NCBI GenBank assembly: GCA_031538895.1
Contig: JAVKLU010000071.1
Span: forward strand, 41,477 to 105,476
Direction: 5' to 3'
Length of the DNA stretch: 64,000 nucleotides
Source of the DNA: JAVKLU01 sp031538895
GTDB taxonomy: Bacteria > Pseudomonadota > Gammaproteobacteria > Burkholderiales > Burkholderiaceae
Each line of letters opens with the position of its first letter. Within the stretch, counting starts at the first letter, position 1. Shown one piece after another: positions 17,901 to 26,698 of this stretch. A model generated the notes under the pieces. That model searched no databases, was not told the DNA's origin, and saw only the letters and a list, made by a program, of their open reading frames with translations. Both the position numbers and the translations under genes were made by a program.

Positions 17901-19367
17901 ATGCAGCCAAATACACCAAAAATTAGCACTAGTTTGAGTTTTGACGATGTTTTGCTCAATCCTAACTATTCAGAAGTTCTGCCAACAGAAACCTCCTTAA
18001 AAACAAAATTAACGCAGGATATCGAATTGAATATTCCCCTGATTTCTGCGGCAATGGATACCGTCACCGAGTCTGCAATGGCAATTGCGCTGGCTCAAGA
18101 AGGTGGAATCGGAGTGATTCATAAAAATCTATCGGCCGAAGATCAAGCGCAAAAAGTGCGTAAAGTGAAACGATTTGAAGCCGGCTGGGTCAACAATCCT
18201 ATTACCGTGTCGCCGAATATGCGTATTCAAGACGTTATCAAGCTCGCTCAAGAGCATGGCGTAAGTGGGTTTCCGGTCCTCGAAAATAATAAAGTGGTTG
18301 GCATTATTACCAGTCGTGATTTTCGTTTCGATGGAAAAAGTGAAGGTTGGGTTCGAGAGCGCATGACTTCGCAAAATAAACTGATCTATATCGAAAACGA
18401 AAAAGACATTGAAAAAGCCAAGCATTTGATGCAAGAGCACCGCTTAGAGCGTGTTTTAGTATTAGATAAGGCGCAAGGCTTGCGCGGGTTGATTACCGCA
18501 AAAGATCTACAAAAAACTCGTGATTTTCCTAATGCTTGTCGTGATCATTCGGGAAAACTTCGAGTTGCGGCGGCTGTCGGTGTGGCTGATGAGGCTCGAA
18601 TTGAACTGCTCGTCGGCGCAGGCGTTGACGTTTTGATTCTTGATACTGCGCACGGACACTCTAAAGGTGTGATCGAACGACTGAAATGGATTAAGAAAAA
18701 CTTCCCTTCCACTCAATTAATTGTTGGCAATATCGCGACGGCACAAGCTGCGATTGATTTAGCAAAAGCCGGCGCCGATGCCATAAAAGTCGGGATCGGT
18801 CCAGGATCAATTTGTACAACCCGCATTGTTGCAGGCGTTGGTGTGCCCCAGCTTTCCGCAATTATCAATGTCGCACAAGCCCTGCAAGACTACAGCATTC
18901 CTTGTATTGCAGACGGAGGAATACGATATTCAGGCGACCTGGCTAAAGCGCTTGCTGCCGGTGCGAATACCGCCATGATTGGTGGATTGTTTGCAGGAAC
19001 TGAAGAAGCGCCAGGCGAAACAATTTTATTTCAAGGGCGTACTCATAAAGCGTACCGTGGAATGGGCAGTTTAGGCGCAATGTCCAAAGGCTCTGCTGAT
19101 CGTTATTTTCAAGACTCGGCAGCACAAACTCAAAAATTGGTTCCCGAAGGAATTGAAGGGGTTGTTCCATTTAAAGGATCAGTACATTCGATTATTTATC
19201 AACTATGCGGTGGCGTAAAAGCCGCCTTGGGTTATTGCGGTAGTCGCACTATTGCTGAATTGCAGCAAAAAGCGACTTTTACACAAATTACCTCTGCCGG
19301 TATGCGCGAGTCACACGTTCATGATGTGATGATCACTAAAGAGTCTCCTAACTATCAATCGCATTAA
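17901..19367 (+). CDS. guaB: IMP dehydrogenase
   Basis: Oxidises IMP to XMP, the first committed step of GMP synthesis. It is 488 residues from the ATG at 17901; a TTG three codons earlier is less likely. The N-terminus TSLSFDDVLLNPNYSEVLP is typical. Two CBS domains occupy about residues 95-210. The catalytic loop shows GIGPGSICTTRIVAGVGVP with the active Cys, and the flap has YRGMGSLGAMSKGSADRYF. It is followed after 20 bases by guaA, so guaBA form an operon. Confidence 0.96.
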   Translation: MQPNTPKISTSLSFDDVLLNPNYSEVLPTETSLKTKLTQDIELNIPLISAAMDTVTESAMAIALAQEGGIGVIHKNLSAEDQAQKVRKVKRFEAGWVNNPITVSPNMRIQDVIKLAQEHGVSGFPVLENNKVVGIITSRDFRFDGKSEGWVRERMTSQNKLIYIENEKDIEKAKHLMQEHRLERVLVLDKAQGLRGLITAKDLQKTRDFPNACRDHSGKLRVAAAVGVADEARIELLVGAGVDVLILDTAHGHSKGVIERLKWIKKNFPSTQLIVGNIATAQAAIDLAKAGADAIKVGIGPGSICTTRIVAGVGVPQLSAIINVAQALQDYSIPCIADGGIRYSGDLAKALAAGANTAMIGGLFAGTEEAPGETILFQGRTHKAYRGMGSLGAMSKGSADRYFQDSAAQTQKLVPEGIEGVVPFKGSVHSIIYQLCGGVKAALGYCGSRTIAELQQKATFTQITSAGMRESHVHDVMITKESPNYQSH

Positions 19368-19387
19368 TTAATTTATCCTAATCTTCA

Positions 19388-20935
19388 ATGGCTCAAGGAA
19401 TACTTATTCTTGATTGCGGTTCACAATTCACCCAACTGATTTCGCGGCGCATTCGTGAAATTGGCGTTTACAGTGAGGTATTACCGTGGGACGCATCTTT
19501 TGAACGGATTAAAACCTGTGCGCCTTTGGCAATTGTCTTGTCGGGTGGACCCAGTAGTGTTAACGATGCTAAGGCGCCTACTTTGCATCCAGAAATTTTG
19601 ACCCTCAATATTCCGATTTTGGGCATTTGCTATGGGATGCAAATGCTGGCGCATGTTTTAGGCGGTCGTGTAGAAGCCTGCCAACGTCGCGAATACGGAC
19701 AAATGGCGATTAGTACTCAGAACTCTCCTTTGTTCAAAGATATCCCATCTAAGGACGCGCATATCGTGTGGATGAGTCACGGCGACTCTGTCGTGAAGTT
19801 ACCTCCTAACTTTATCGAAATTGCGCATTCAATTGACGGCGGCATTGCTGCGATTGCCTATCCTGAAAAAAATATTTACGGCTTGCAGTTCCATCCTGAG
19901 GTGACGCATTCAGCACATGGTTTGACGATGCTGAAAAATTTTGTTCTTAATATTGCAGACTGTGCGCCTAATTGGAATGTCAAAAACTATGCCGATAGCG
20001 TTATACCACTAATTCGCGAAAAAGTAGGTTCTGACAAAGTGCTACTGGCGCTTTCTGGCGGCGTTGACAGCAGTGTGGTGGCGGCATTGATTCATCGCGC
20101 AATCGGCAATCAACTTACTTGTATTTTTGTGGATAACGGCCTTTTGCGAAAAAACGAAGTTGCTTTAGTTCAACAGGCGTTTAATCAAGAATTGAATATT
20201 CAAACTATTGATGCCAGTGATCGCTTTTTGTCCGCCTTAGCGGGGATTTCTGATCCTGAACAAAAACGTAAAATTATCGGTGCAGAATTTATCCATGTAT
20301 TCCAAGAAGAAGCGCAAAAAATCAAGGGTATGGATTGGTTGGCGCAAGGGACGATTTACCCCGATGTGATTGAAAGCGCAGGAAATGGTTCTGCGCATAC
20401 GATTAAAAGTCATCATAACGTTGGCGGTTTGCCCGATACTTTGAAACTAAAGTTATTAGAACCTTTGCGCGACTTATTTAAAGATGAAGTTCGCAAACTA
20501 GGCTTATATTTAGGTTTGCCTGAATCCTTGGTTTATCGCCATCCTTTCCCAGGTCCAGGTTTGGCGGTGCGCATTTTGGGCGCGATTCGTAAAGAGCAAG
20601 CGGACTTGCTTCGTGAGGCGGACGATATTTTTTTACAAGAATTGCATAAGCTTAAAGATGACAAAGGTATTTCGTGGTACAACAAAGTTAGTCAGGCTTT
20701 TGTCGTGTTTTTACCGGTGCAGTCGGTTGGCGTGATGGGCGATGGGCGCACCTATGAATCAGTGGTTGCGCTGCGCGCAGTACAGACTGATGATTTTATG
20801 ACCGCCAACTGGGCCCCCCTACCCTTCGAATTACTCAATCGCGTTTCTTCACGAATCATTAACGAAGTGCGCGGAATCAATCGTGTGGTTTACGATATTT
20901 CCAACAAACCCCCCGCAACAATTGAGTGGGAGTGA
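19388..20935 (+). CDS. guaA: GMP synthase (glutamine-hydrolysing)
   Basis: Aminates XMP to GMP. It is 515 residues. The class I glutaminase domain (1-190) has the nucleophile in GICYGMQMLAHVLGG and the His/Glu in LQFHPEVTHS. The ATP-pyrophosphatase domain follows with LALSGGVDSSVVAALIH, and the dimerisation domain has HPFPGPGLAVRILG. The C-terminus PPATIEWE is intact and standard. The last 15 bases are repeated imperfectly 5 kb downstream beyond the restriction genes, so this gene end is the likely integration site of that island. Confidence 0.96.
   Translation: MAQGILILDCGSQFTQLISRRIREIGVYSEVLPWDASFERIKTCAPLAIVLSGGPSSVNDAKAPTLHPEILTLNIPILGICYGMQMLAHVLGGRVEACQRREYGQMAISTQNSPLFKDIPSKDAHIVWMSHGDSVVKLPPNFIEIAHSIDGGIAAIAYPEKNIYGLQFHPEVTHSAHGLTMLKNFVLNIADCAPNWNVKNYADSVIPLIREKVGSDKVLLALSGGVDSSVVAALIHRAIGNQLTCIFVDNGLLRKNEVALVQQAFNQELNIQTIDASDRFLSALAGISDPEQKRKIIGAEFIHVFQEEAQKIKGMDWLAQGTIYPDVIESAGNGSAHTIKSHHNVGGLPDTLKLKLLEPLRDLFKDEVRKLGLYLGLPESLVYRHPFPGPGLAVRILGAIRKEQADLLREADDIFLQELHKLKDDKGISWYNKVSQAFVVFLPVQSVGVMGDGRTYESVVALRAVQTDDFMTANWAPLPFELLNRVSSRIINEVRGINRVVYDISNKPPATIEWE
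20921..20935 (+). repeat. Left copy of att-like repeat (3' end of guaA)
   Basis: attgagtgggagtga, the last 15 bases of guaA including the stop codon. A copy differing at two positions is found at 25931-25945. The guaA 3' end is a known target of integrative elements in many bacteria. Confidence 0.55.
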
Positions 20936-20988
20936 CTTTTTTGAGCTAAGTTGTTGATTTATATAGGTTTTCAACTTACACAAATGTT

Positions 20989-21028
20989 TCACAACCCAAT
21001 AAAGTCTGTTGATTTTATTGGGTTGTGA
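20989..21028 (+). terminator. Strong hairpin downstream of guaA
   Basis: tcacaacccaataaa (20989-21003) pairs perfectly with tttattgggttgtga (21014-21028). Its T-run is short (cttt). It is 53 bases after guaA and may terminate guaBA. It lies just inside the island boundary. Confidence 0.6.
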
Positions 21029-21117
21029 CTTTACAGTTACACGTTAAGTAGCACAGCGTTGCTGTTGCTCAAAATCGTAGCTACTCTAAAGTCCTATGGC
21101 ACTGAAAAAAGCTGAAT

Positions 21118-21222
21118 TTACAGACGACGAAATCCCACTTTAGCTTTTTCTTTCAGCATTACGCTTTCACGTTGTGCTGTCAGTTGTGCGATTTGTTCGT
21201 TGATTTTGTCGACTTCATTCAT
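21118..21222 (-). CDS. Small 34-residue ORF of unknown function
   Basis: Reads MNEVDKINEQIAQLTAQRES and ends KVGFRRL before a TAA. A clear GGAG ribosome site sits 7 bases upstream of the ATG. The sequence is a short charged amphipathic helix, and everything upstream of hsdM fits a small divergent gene. It resembles the coiled-coil start of H-NS-like proteins but could equally be a truncated remnant or a small regulator (antitoxin-like). I do not recognise it. It is divergent from hsdM. Confidence 0.35.
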   Translation of the reverse strand: MNEVDKINEQIAQLTAQRESVMLKEKAKVGFRRL

Positions 21223-21369
21223 TTGATAGCTCCATAGGTTAGTCATGTTGACAATTAAATGTAGCAACGGCATAGTTACATGTCAACAGCTTGTAGAATG
21301 GCAAACATTCTATGTGTAGTCAAAAAGCTCACTCTTTATACTCAATTTCATCTAAGAACAAGGCAACTC

Positions 21370-22825
21370 ATGTTTGAGACAACTTTCCGCAACCTTGACG
21401 ACACACTACGCAAAGACGCAGGCTGTAGCAGTGAGTTGGACTACATTGAACAGACAAGTTGGGTGTTGTTCTTAAAGTACTTAGACGACTTTGAAGCGGA
21501 CAGGGAAGCGTCAGCACAGCTTAACGGCGAACGCTATCAACGCATTCTTAGCAACGAATACGCATGGACGACTTGGGCTGTACCAAAGACAGCAGACGGC
21601 AAGTTGGACTACAACACAGCACTTACAGGCGAAGACTTAAAGGAATTCGTTGACGGTAAGCTGTTTCCATATCTTAAAAGCTTCAAAGTCAGTGCTGAAA
21701 ACGCAGACACGCTTGAGTACAAAATTGGCGAGATTTTCCACGAGCTTAAAAACAAGCTACAAAGCGGCTACAGCCTACGTGAAGTAATCAACAAGGTGGA
21801 CGAACTTCGTTTTCGTAGTAACGAAGAAAAGCACGAGATGTCCAGCTTGTATGAGGACAAGATTAAGAACATGGGTAACGCTGGACGTAACGGTGGAGAA
21901 TACTACACACCACGCCCACTAATTAAGACAATTGTTAAGGTTGTTAATCCCAAGCTTGGCAATAAAGTTTACGACGGTGCTGTGGGTAGTGCTGGCTTCT
22001 TGTGTGAAGCCTACGAGTACATGCGTACAAGTAAACAGCTTACGGCTAAAGAATTTGAACAGCTACAGCGTAAGACTTTCTACGGCAAAGAGAAGAAGTC
22101 ACTTGCCTACATCATTGGTGTTATGAACATGATATTACATGGGATTGAAGCTCCCAATATCATTCATACCAATACGCTAGGCGAGAACATTGCGGACATA
22201 CAGGAAAAAGACAGAGTAGATATTGTGCTGGCTAATCCGCCATTTGGTGGAAATGAGCGTGTGGAAGTACAAGAAAACTTTCCAATCCGTACAAGTGAAA
22301 CAGCCTACTTGTTCTTACAACACTTCATTAAGATTTTGCGTGTAGGTGGACGCTGTGGCATTGTAATTAAGAGCACATTTCTTAGTAACGCTGATAGTGC
22401 CAGTGTGGCACTTAGAAAGCAATTATTACAAGAATGTTTAATTGAAGCTGTACTTGTCTTACCAGGCGGTGTTTTTACAGGAGCTGGCGTTAATACGGTT
22501 GTTTTGTTTTTTTGAAAAAGGAAAACCAACTGAAAAAATATGGTTCTACCAGCTGAATTTATTGCGTAATTTAGGAAAATCAAACAGCCTTAATGAGAAT
22601 GACTTGGTTGAATTTTTGTCACTTTTTAATGATAGAAAAGAGAGTCTTAATTCTTGGAATGTTAATGTTGGTGAGATTGATAATCTAACGTGGGATTTAA
22701 CACCTTCAAATCCTAATATAAATGAAATTATAGATACACGTACACCTCCTGAAATCATTGCTGAAATAGAAAAATTAGAATTAGAAATCAATCTTTCTAT
22801 ATCAAAAATTAAGGTATTGCTATGA
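21370..22825 (+). pseudogene. hsdM: Type I restriction-modification methylase HsdM, frameshifted
   Basis: N6-adenine methylase subunit of a type I system. The first frame runs from the ATG at 21370 and stops at 22515. The frame then continues one base over (FEKGKPTEKIWFYQL) to 22825. Removing one T from the T7 run at 22507-22513 joins them into about 484 residues, a normal HsdM length. Motifs: N-terminal four-helix region, GEYYTPRPLIKTIV, AdoMet motif I DGAVGSAGFL (about residue 202) and catalytic NPPFGG (about 289). The truncated product keeps both motifs but lacks the C-terminal part. The frameshift may be a true lesion, a slippage switch or a sequencing error. Lys codons before about 22.4 kb are mainly AAG, unlike the AAA-rich host genes. 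It overlaps hsdS by ATGA. Confidence 0.85.
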
Positions 22826-23423
22826 ACTGGAAAAAATCAACTATAGGTGAAGTTCTTTCAGTTATAAAGAACGGAATAAATTGTGAGCAAAGCAAAAATC
22901 CAACTCCATTCAAGATTACAAGAATCGAGACTATATCTAAGAAAGTTTTTGATTTCGAACGTGTAGGTTATGCTGATTTAACAGATATCGAGCAAAAAAA
23001 AGTAAATTAATTTTAGGAGACATTCTTTTTAGTCACATTAACAGTCCGATTCATGTAGGTAAAACAGCGATATATGAAGGCGAAAAAGATATCTATCATG
23101 GAATAAATTTACTTTTATTGAGAACAATTAAAGATGTCAACCCACACTTTTTTAATTTTTTTCTCAACAACCTGTTTAATACTGGATATTGGGAAAAGAA
23201 TTGTAAAAAATCTGTGAATCAAGCAAGCGTCAATCAAAAAGATATTTCTAAAGTGCCATTTGATTATCCCGATTTAGAAACGCAAATTCTTATAGTAAGG
23301 AAAATGGAAGCTCTTTCTAATGAAATTAATAACGCTAAAGAAAGCACTCAAAGACAATTGAATAACTTAAATGTCCTGAGCAATTCATTGTTATCTCATG
23401 CCGTTTCAGGAAAATTAATTTAA
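22822..23423 (+). pseudogene. hsdS: Type I specificity subunit HsdS, half-size and frameshifted
   Basis: DNA-recognition subunit. The first frame starts at 22822 (MNWKKSTIGEVLSVIKNG) and stops at 23010. The frame then continues in another register (LILGDILFSHINSPIHVGKT) to 23423. The switch falls on an A8 run at 22994-23001; nine A would join the frames into about 200 residues. Content is one target-recognition domain plus one C-terminal conserved helix (LETQILIVRKMEAL, then LNNLNVLSNSLLSHAVSGKLI). Normal HsdS has two of each in about 400 residues, so even the repaired gene is half-size, a form known to work as a dimer. The gene is very AT-rich (18 G/C in the 60 bases from 22861). It overlaps hsdM by 4 bases, and hsdR starts 8 bases later. 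Confidence 0.82.
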
Positions 23424-23431
23424 GTAACATT

Positions 23432-25753
23432 ATGAACGAAGCTGATACACGAGCAGAACTAATTGACCCTCAGCTTAAGCTTGCTGGATGGGGTGATATA
23501 GCTGAATCACGTGTACAGCGTGAGTACAACATTAATGCTGGTGAGGTAAGAGCTGGTGGTATACGTAGTAGCCAAATGAAGGCTGACTACGTGCTTGTTT
23601 ACAAGAACAGAAAGCTTGCTGTCATTGAGGCTAAGAGCAATGAACTGGAAGTAGGTGAAGGCGTAGCGCAAGCAAAGCAATACGCTACCAAGCTTGAGCT
23701 TGACTACACCTATGCGGCTAACGGTAAAGAAATCTACGAAATCTGCTTAGCAACTGGCACTGAAGGACTTGTTAGCGGTTTTCCAACACCTGATGAGCTT
23801 TGGAATAAGGTATTTGGAGATAGCAACGAGTGGCAAGCTAAGTTCAATGCCGTTCCATTTGAGGATGTCAACGGTACCAAGCAAGCTCGCTACTATCAAG
23901 AAATCGCTGTCAACAGAGTTATGGAAGCTGTTGCGAACAACAAGCAAAGAATCTTGCTTACGTTAGCAACGGGTACTGGTAAGACATTCATAGCATTCCA
24001 AATCGCTTGGAAGCTTTTTCAATCACGTTGGAACTTACTTAAGGATGGCAAGCGTACTCCACGTATTTTGTTCTTAGCAGATAGAAACATTCTTGCCAAT
24101 CAAGCCTACTTAGACTTTGGTGCTTTCAAAGAAGACGCACTTGTACGTATTAATCCAGCACAAATCGCTAAGCGTGGTGAAGTTCCAAAAAATGGTAGTG
24201 TGTTTTTCACTATCTTTCAAACATTCATGTCTGGGCCAGATAAGAAACCTTACTTTGGCGAATACGAGCCTGATTTTTTTGATTTAGTGATTATTGATGA
24301 GTGTCATCGAGGTGGTGCTAGTGACGAAAGTAATTGGAGAGATATCCTTAATTATTTCAAACCAGCAGTACATTTAGGACTTACAGCAACGCCAAAAAGA
24401 GACGAGAACACAGGCACTTACAAGTACTTTGGAGAACCCGTTTATACGTACAGTTTGAGAGAAGGAATAAAAGACGGTTTCTTAACTCCATTCAAAGTTA
24501 AGCGTATCCAAACATCTTTGGACGAATATGTTTACACAGCTGATGATGAAGTATTAGAAGGTGAAGTAGAAGAAGGTTACGTCTACACTGAGAAAAATTT
24601 TAACAAGAAGATTGTCATACCTGAGCGTGAGCGTAGGCGTGTACAAGAGATGTTGGCTAACATTAATCAACAAGAAAAGACGCTTGTATTCTGTGCTAAT
24701 CAAGCACATGCGGCTATGGTTAGAGATATTATTAATCAAGAAGTTAAAGTCAAAAAAACTGATTACTGTGTACGTGTCACAGCCAATGATGGTGCTATTG
24801 GTGATACATACCTTAAGCAATTTCAAGATAACGATAAGACAATTCCAACAATCATTACTACCAGTCAAAAGCTGACAACTGGTGTAGACGCACGAAATGT
24901 TAGGAACGTTGTTCTTATGCGTCCAGTTAATTCAATGATTGAGTTTAAGCAAATAATTGGGCGGGGTACTCGTTTATTTGAAGGTAAACACTACTTCACT
25001 ATTGTTGACTTTGTTAACGCATATCACTTGTTTAGTGACGCTGAGTGGGATGGTGAGCCCATTGAGCCTGAACCTAAAGTGCCGAAAAAGCCTAAAGAAC
25101 CAGAAGGCGAAGAAGGTGGCGGTAATGGTGAAGGTGAGGGTGGTGACGACGAGCCAACAGTTAAGAAAATTAAGATTAAACTGAGTGACGGTAAAACACG
25201 AGAGATACAGAGTATGCGTAGCACAATGTTTTACGTAGACGGAAAACCTATCAGTGCTGAGGAGTTCTTACAACGTCTTTTCAATACTCTTAAGTTACCT
25301 GAATTCTTTGGAACTGAAGATACATTGCGTAAGTTATGGGCTAATCCAATCACACGTAGCGAGTTACTTAAGAAGTTAGAACAGCAAGGATGTGGTAAAT
25401 CTGATTTGCTTAAGCTACAAGAAATGATTGACGCAGACAACTGTGACTTGTTTGATGTGCTTGAGTATATTAGTTACGCACGAAAGCCTATTACTCGTGC
25501 TGAACGTGTAGCTAACGCACAAAGTAACATTTACACTTTCCTTAACGATAAACAACGTGATTTCATTAGCTTTATCTTAAGAAACTATGTACAAGACGGC
25601 GTTGACGAATTAGACATAGCTAAGCTGAGTGCTACGCTAACTTCTAAGTATGGAAGTGTCTATGAGGGACAAAAAGCGTTGGGAAATGTGGATGAAATTA
25701 AGCGTGTCTTTGTAGATTTCCAACAGCACTTGTACAATGAAAAAGTTGCTTAG
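23432..25753 (+). CDS. hsdR: Type I restriction enzyme HsdR
   Basis: Endonuclease and translocase subunit, 773 residues and intact. The nuclease site is visible as D52 (MKADYVL) and E66/K68 (VIEAK). Then come the superfamily 2 motor with Walker A LATGTGKT (about 178-185), DECH (289-292), LGLTATPKR and the later VNSMIEFKQIIGRGTRLFEG. A low-complexity Gly/Glu linker (about residues 550-575) precedes the C-terminal helical domain that docks on HsdM. Lys is mostly AAG and the style matches the first part of hsdM, unlike the hsdS cassette between them. With hsdM and hsdS broken, an active nuclease would need one of them restored to protect host DNA. Type I nucleases need the whole complex to cut. 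Confidence 0.93.
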   Translation: MNEADTRAELIDPQLKLAGWGDIAESRVQREYNINAGEVRAGGIRSSQMKADYVLVYKNRKLAVIEAKSNELEVGEGVAQAKQYATKLELDYTYAANGKEIYEICLATGTEGLVSGFPTPDELWNKVFGDSNEWQAKFNAVPFEDVNGTKQARYYQEIAVNRVMEAVANNKQRILLTLATGTGKTFIAFQIAWKLFQSRWNLLKDGKRTPRILFLADRNILANQAYLDFGAFKEDALVRINPAQIAKRGEVPKNGSVFFTIFQTFMSGPDKKPYFGEYEPDFFDLVIIDECHRGGASDESNWRDILNYFKPAVHLGLTATPKRDENTGTYKYFGEPVYTYSLREGIKDGFLTPFKVKRIQTSLDEYVYTADDEVLEGEVEEGYVYTEKNFNKKIVIPERERRRVQEMLANINQQEKTLVFCANQAHAAMVRDIINQEVKVKKTDYCVRVTANDGAIGDTYLKQFQDNDKTIPTIITTSQKLTTGVDARNVRNVVLMRPVNSMIEFKQIIGRGTRLFEGKHYFTIVDFVNAYHLFSDAEWDGEPIEPEPKVPKKPKEPEGEEGGGNGEGEGGDDEPTVKKIKIKLSDGKTREIQSMRSTMFYVDGKPISAEEFLQRLFNTLKLPEFFGTEDTLRKLWANPITRSELLKKLEQQGCGKSDLLKLQEMIDADNCDLFDVLEYISYARKPITRAERVANAQSNIYTFLNDKQRDFISFILRNYVQDGVDELDIAKLSATLTSKYGSVYEGQKALGNVDEIKRVFVDFQQHLYNEKVA

Positions 25754-26069
25754 TCAAAGTTTAAACCTTCGCACTCTGTGTAACCAAAACTCCGTTAACT
25801 TGTTGATTTTGAAAAGAATTAAGCTCCTACAATGAATATGCTGAAAACACTGAAAGTCACACAAAAGTTACACACAATTTTTGAACACACGCAACCCATT
25901 GATTTCATTGGGGAATTTCTCCACGTTAGTATTGAGCGGGAGTAAGCGCATCGAATATGGCTACCTGACATTTTAAAAATTCACACTTGGTAACGAGATT
26001 GACTCAAGGTCAGAATGCGCATTGATGATGCGACAGTGCTAATCATTTTACTAATCATTGGAGACTCTT
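25754..26069 (+). other. Intergenic stretch containing the right island boundary
   Basis: These 316 bases follow hsdR. No gene is seen. The stretch contains the guaA-end copy at 25931-25945; the sequence after it would be the original downstream flank of guaA. The part just before the copy (acgcaacccattgatttcat) echoes acaacccaataaa...gttgattttattggg in the left flank at about 20990-21025, possibly paired recombinase arm sites. Confidence 0.45.
25931..25945 (+). repeat. Right copy of att-like repeat (guaA 3' end remnant)
   Basis: attgagcgggagtaa matches the end of guaA at 13 of 15 positions and in the same orientation. It also keeps the reading (I-E-x-E-stop). It is placed just beyond hsdR, as expected of an attachment-site duplication. 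Confidence 0.5.
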
Positions 26070-26639
26070 ATGCACAAAGGTCGTTTAGAAGCCTTTTCAG
26101 ATGGTGTGATTGCCATCATCATCACTATCATGGTATTAGAGCTTAAGGTGCCACATGGGGAATACTTTGCCGATCTTATCCCTTTATGGCCAAAACTCAT
26201 TAGTTATATCTTAAGTTTTGTCTACGTTGGTATTTACTGGAATAATCATCATCACACCATGCAGAGTGTTCGGTCAGTTAATGGCGCAATGCTCTGGGGT
26301 AATCTGCACCTTCTATTCTGGCTTTCACTTCTGCCCTTCTCTACCGGATGGATGGGTGAAAATCACTTTTCCGAACAGCCCACTCTGATCTACGGCCTGA
26401 ACCTGTTCCTAGCTGCCCTCGCGTATTTCATCTGGACGAAAATTCTGATCAAACACCACGGTAAAGATTCAGACTTGGCAAAAGCTTTTGGCAAAGACTA
26501 CAAGGGTAAACTCTCGCTCGCCTTATATTTAGTTGGCATGATCATGACCTTGGTTGTCCCTTGGTTAGGATTTGTGATTTTTAGCGTGGTGGCTTTAATG
26601 TGGCTGGTTCCCGATAAACGGATGCACCAAGGGATCTGA
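26070..26639 (+). CDS. TMEM175-family (DUF1211) membrane protein, putative potassium channel
   Basis: A 189-residue integral membrane protein of the bacterial TMEM175 family, which form tetrameric potassium channels. The hallmark R-x3-FSD motif is in GRLEAFSDGVIAI on the first helix. Six hydrophobic segments follow (for example LISYILSFVYVGIYW and LVGMIMTLVVPWLGFV). The His-rich NNHHHTM after helix 2 is typical. The ATG at 26070 has GGAG 8 bases upstream; a TTG at 26058 is less likely. It sits between the restriction island and the CRISPR array, 59 bases before the first repeat. Whether that position is functional is unknown. Confidence 0.85.
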   Translation: MHKGRLEAFSDGVIAIIITIMVLELKVPHGEYFADLIPLWPKLISYILSFVYVGIYWNNHHHTMQSVRSVNGAMLWGNLHLLFWLSLLPFSTGWMGENHFSEQPTLIYGLNLFLAALAYFIWTKILIKHHGKDSDLAKAFGKDYKGKLSLALYLVGMIMTLVVPWLGFVIFSVVALMWLVPDKRMHQGI

Positions 26640-26698
26640 AATAGGGGGTGCAGCAGAATATCTCTCACCACTCGTACTAAATCGAGAAGATGTACATA

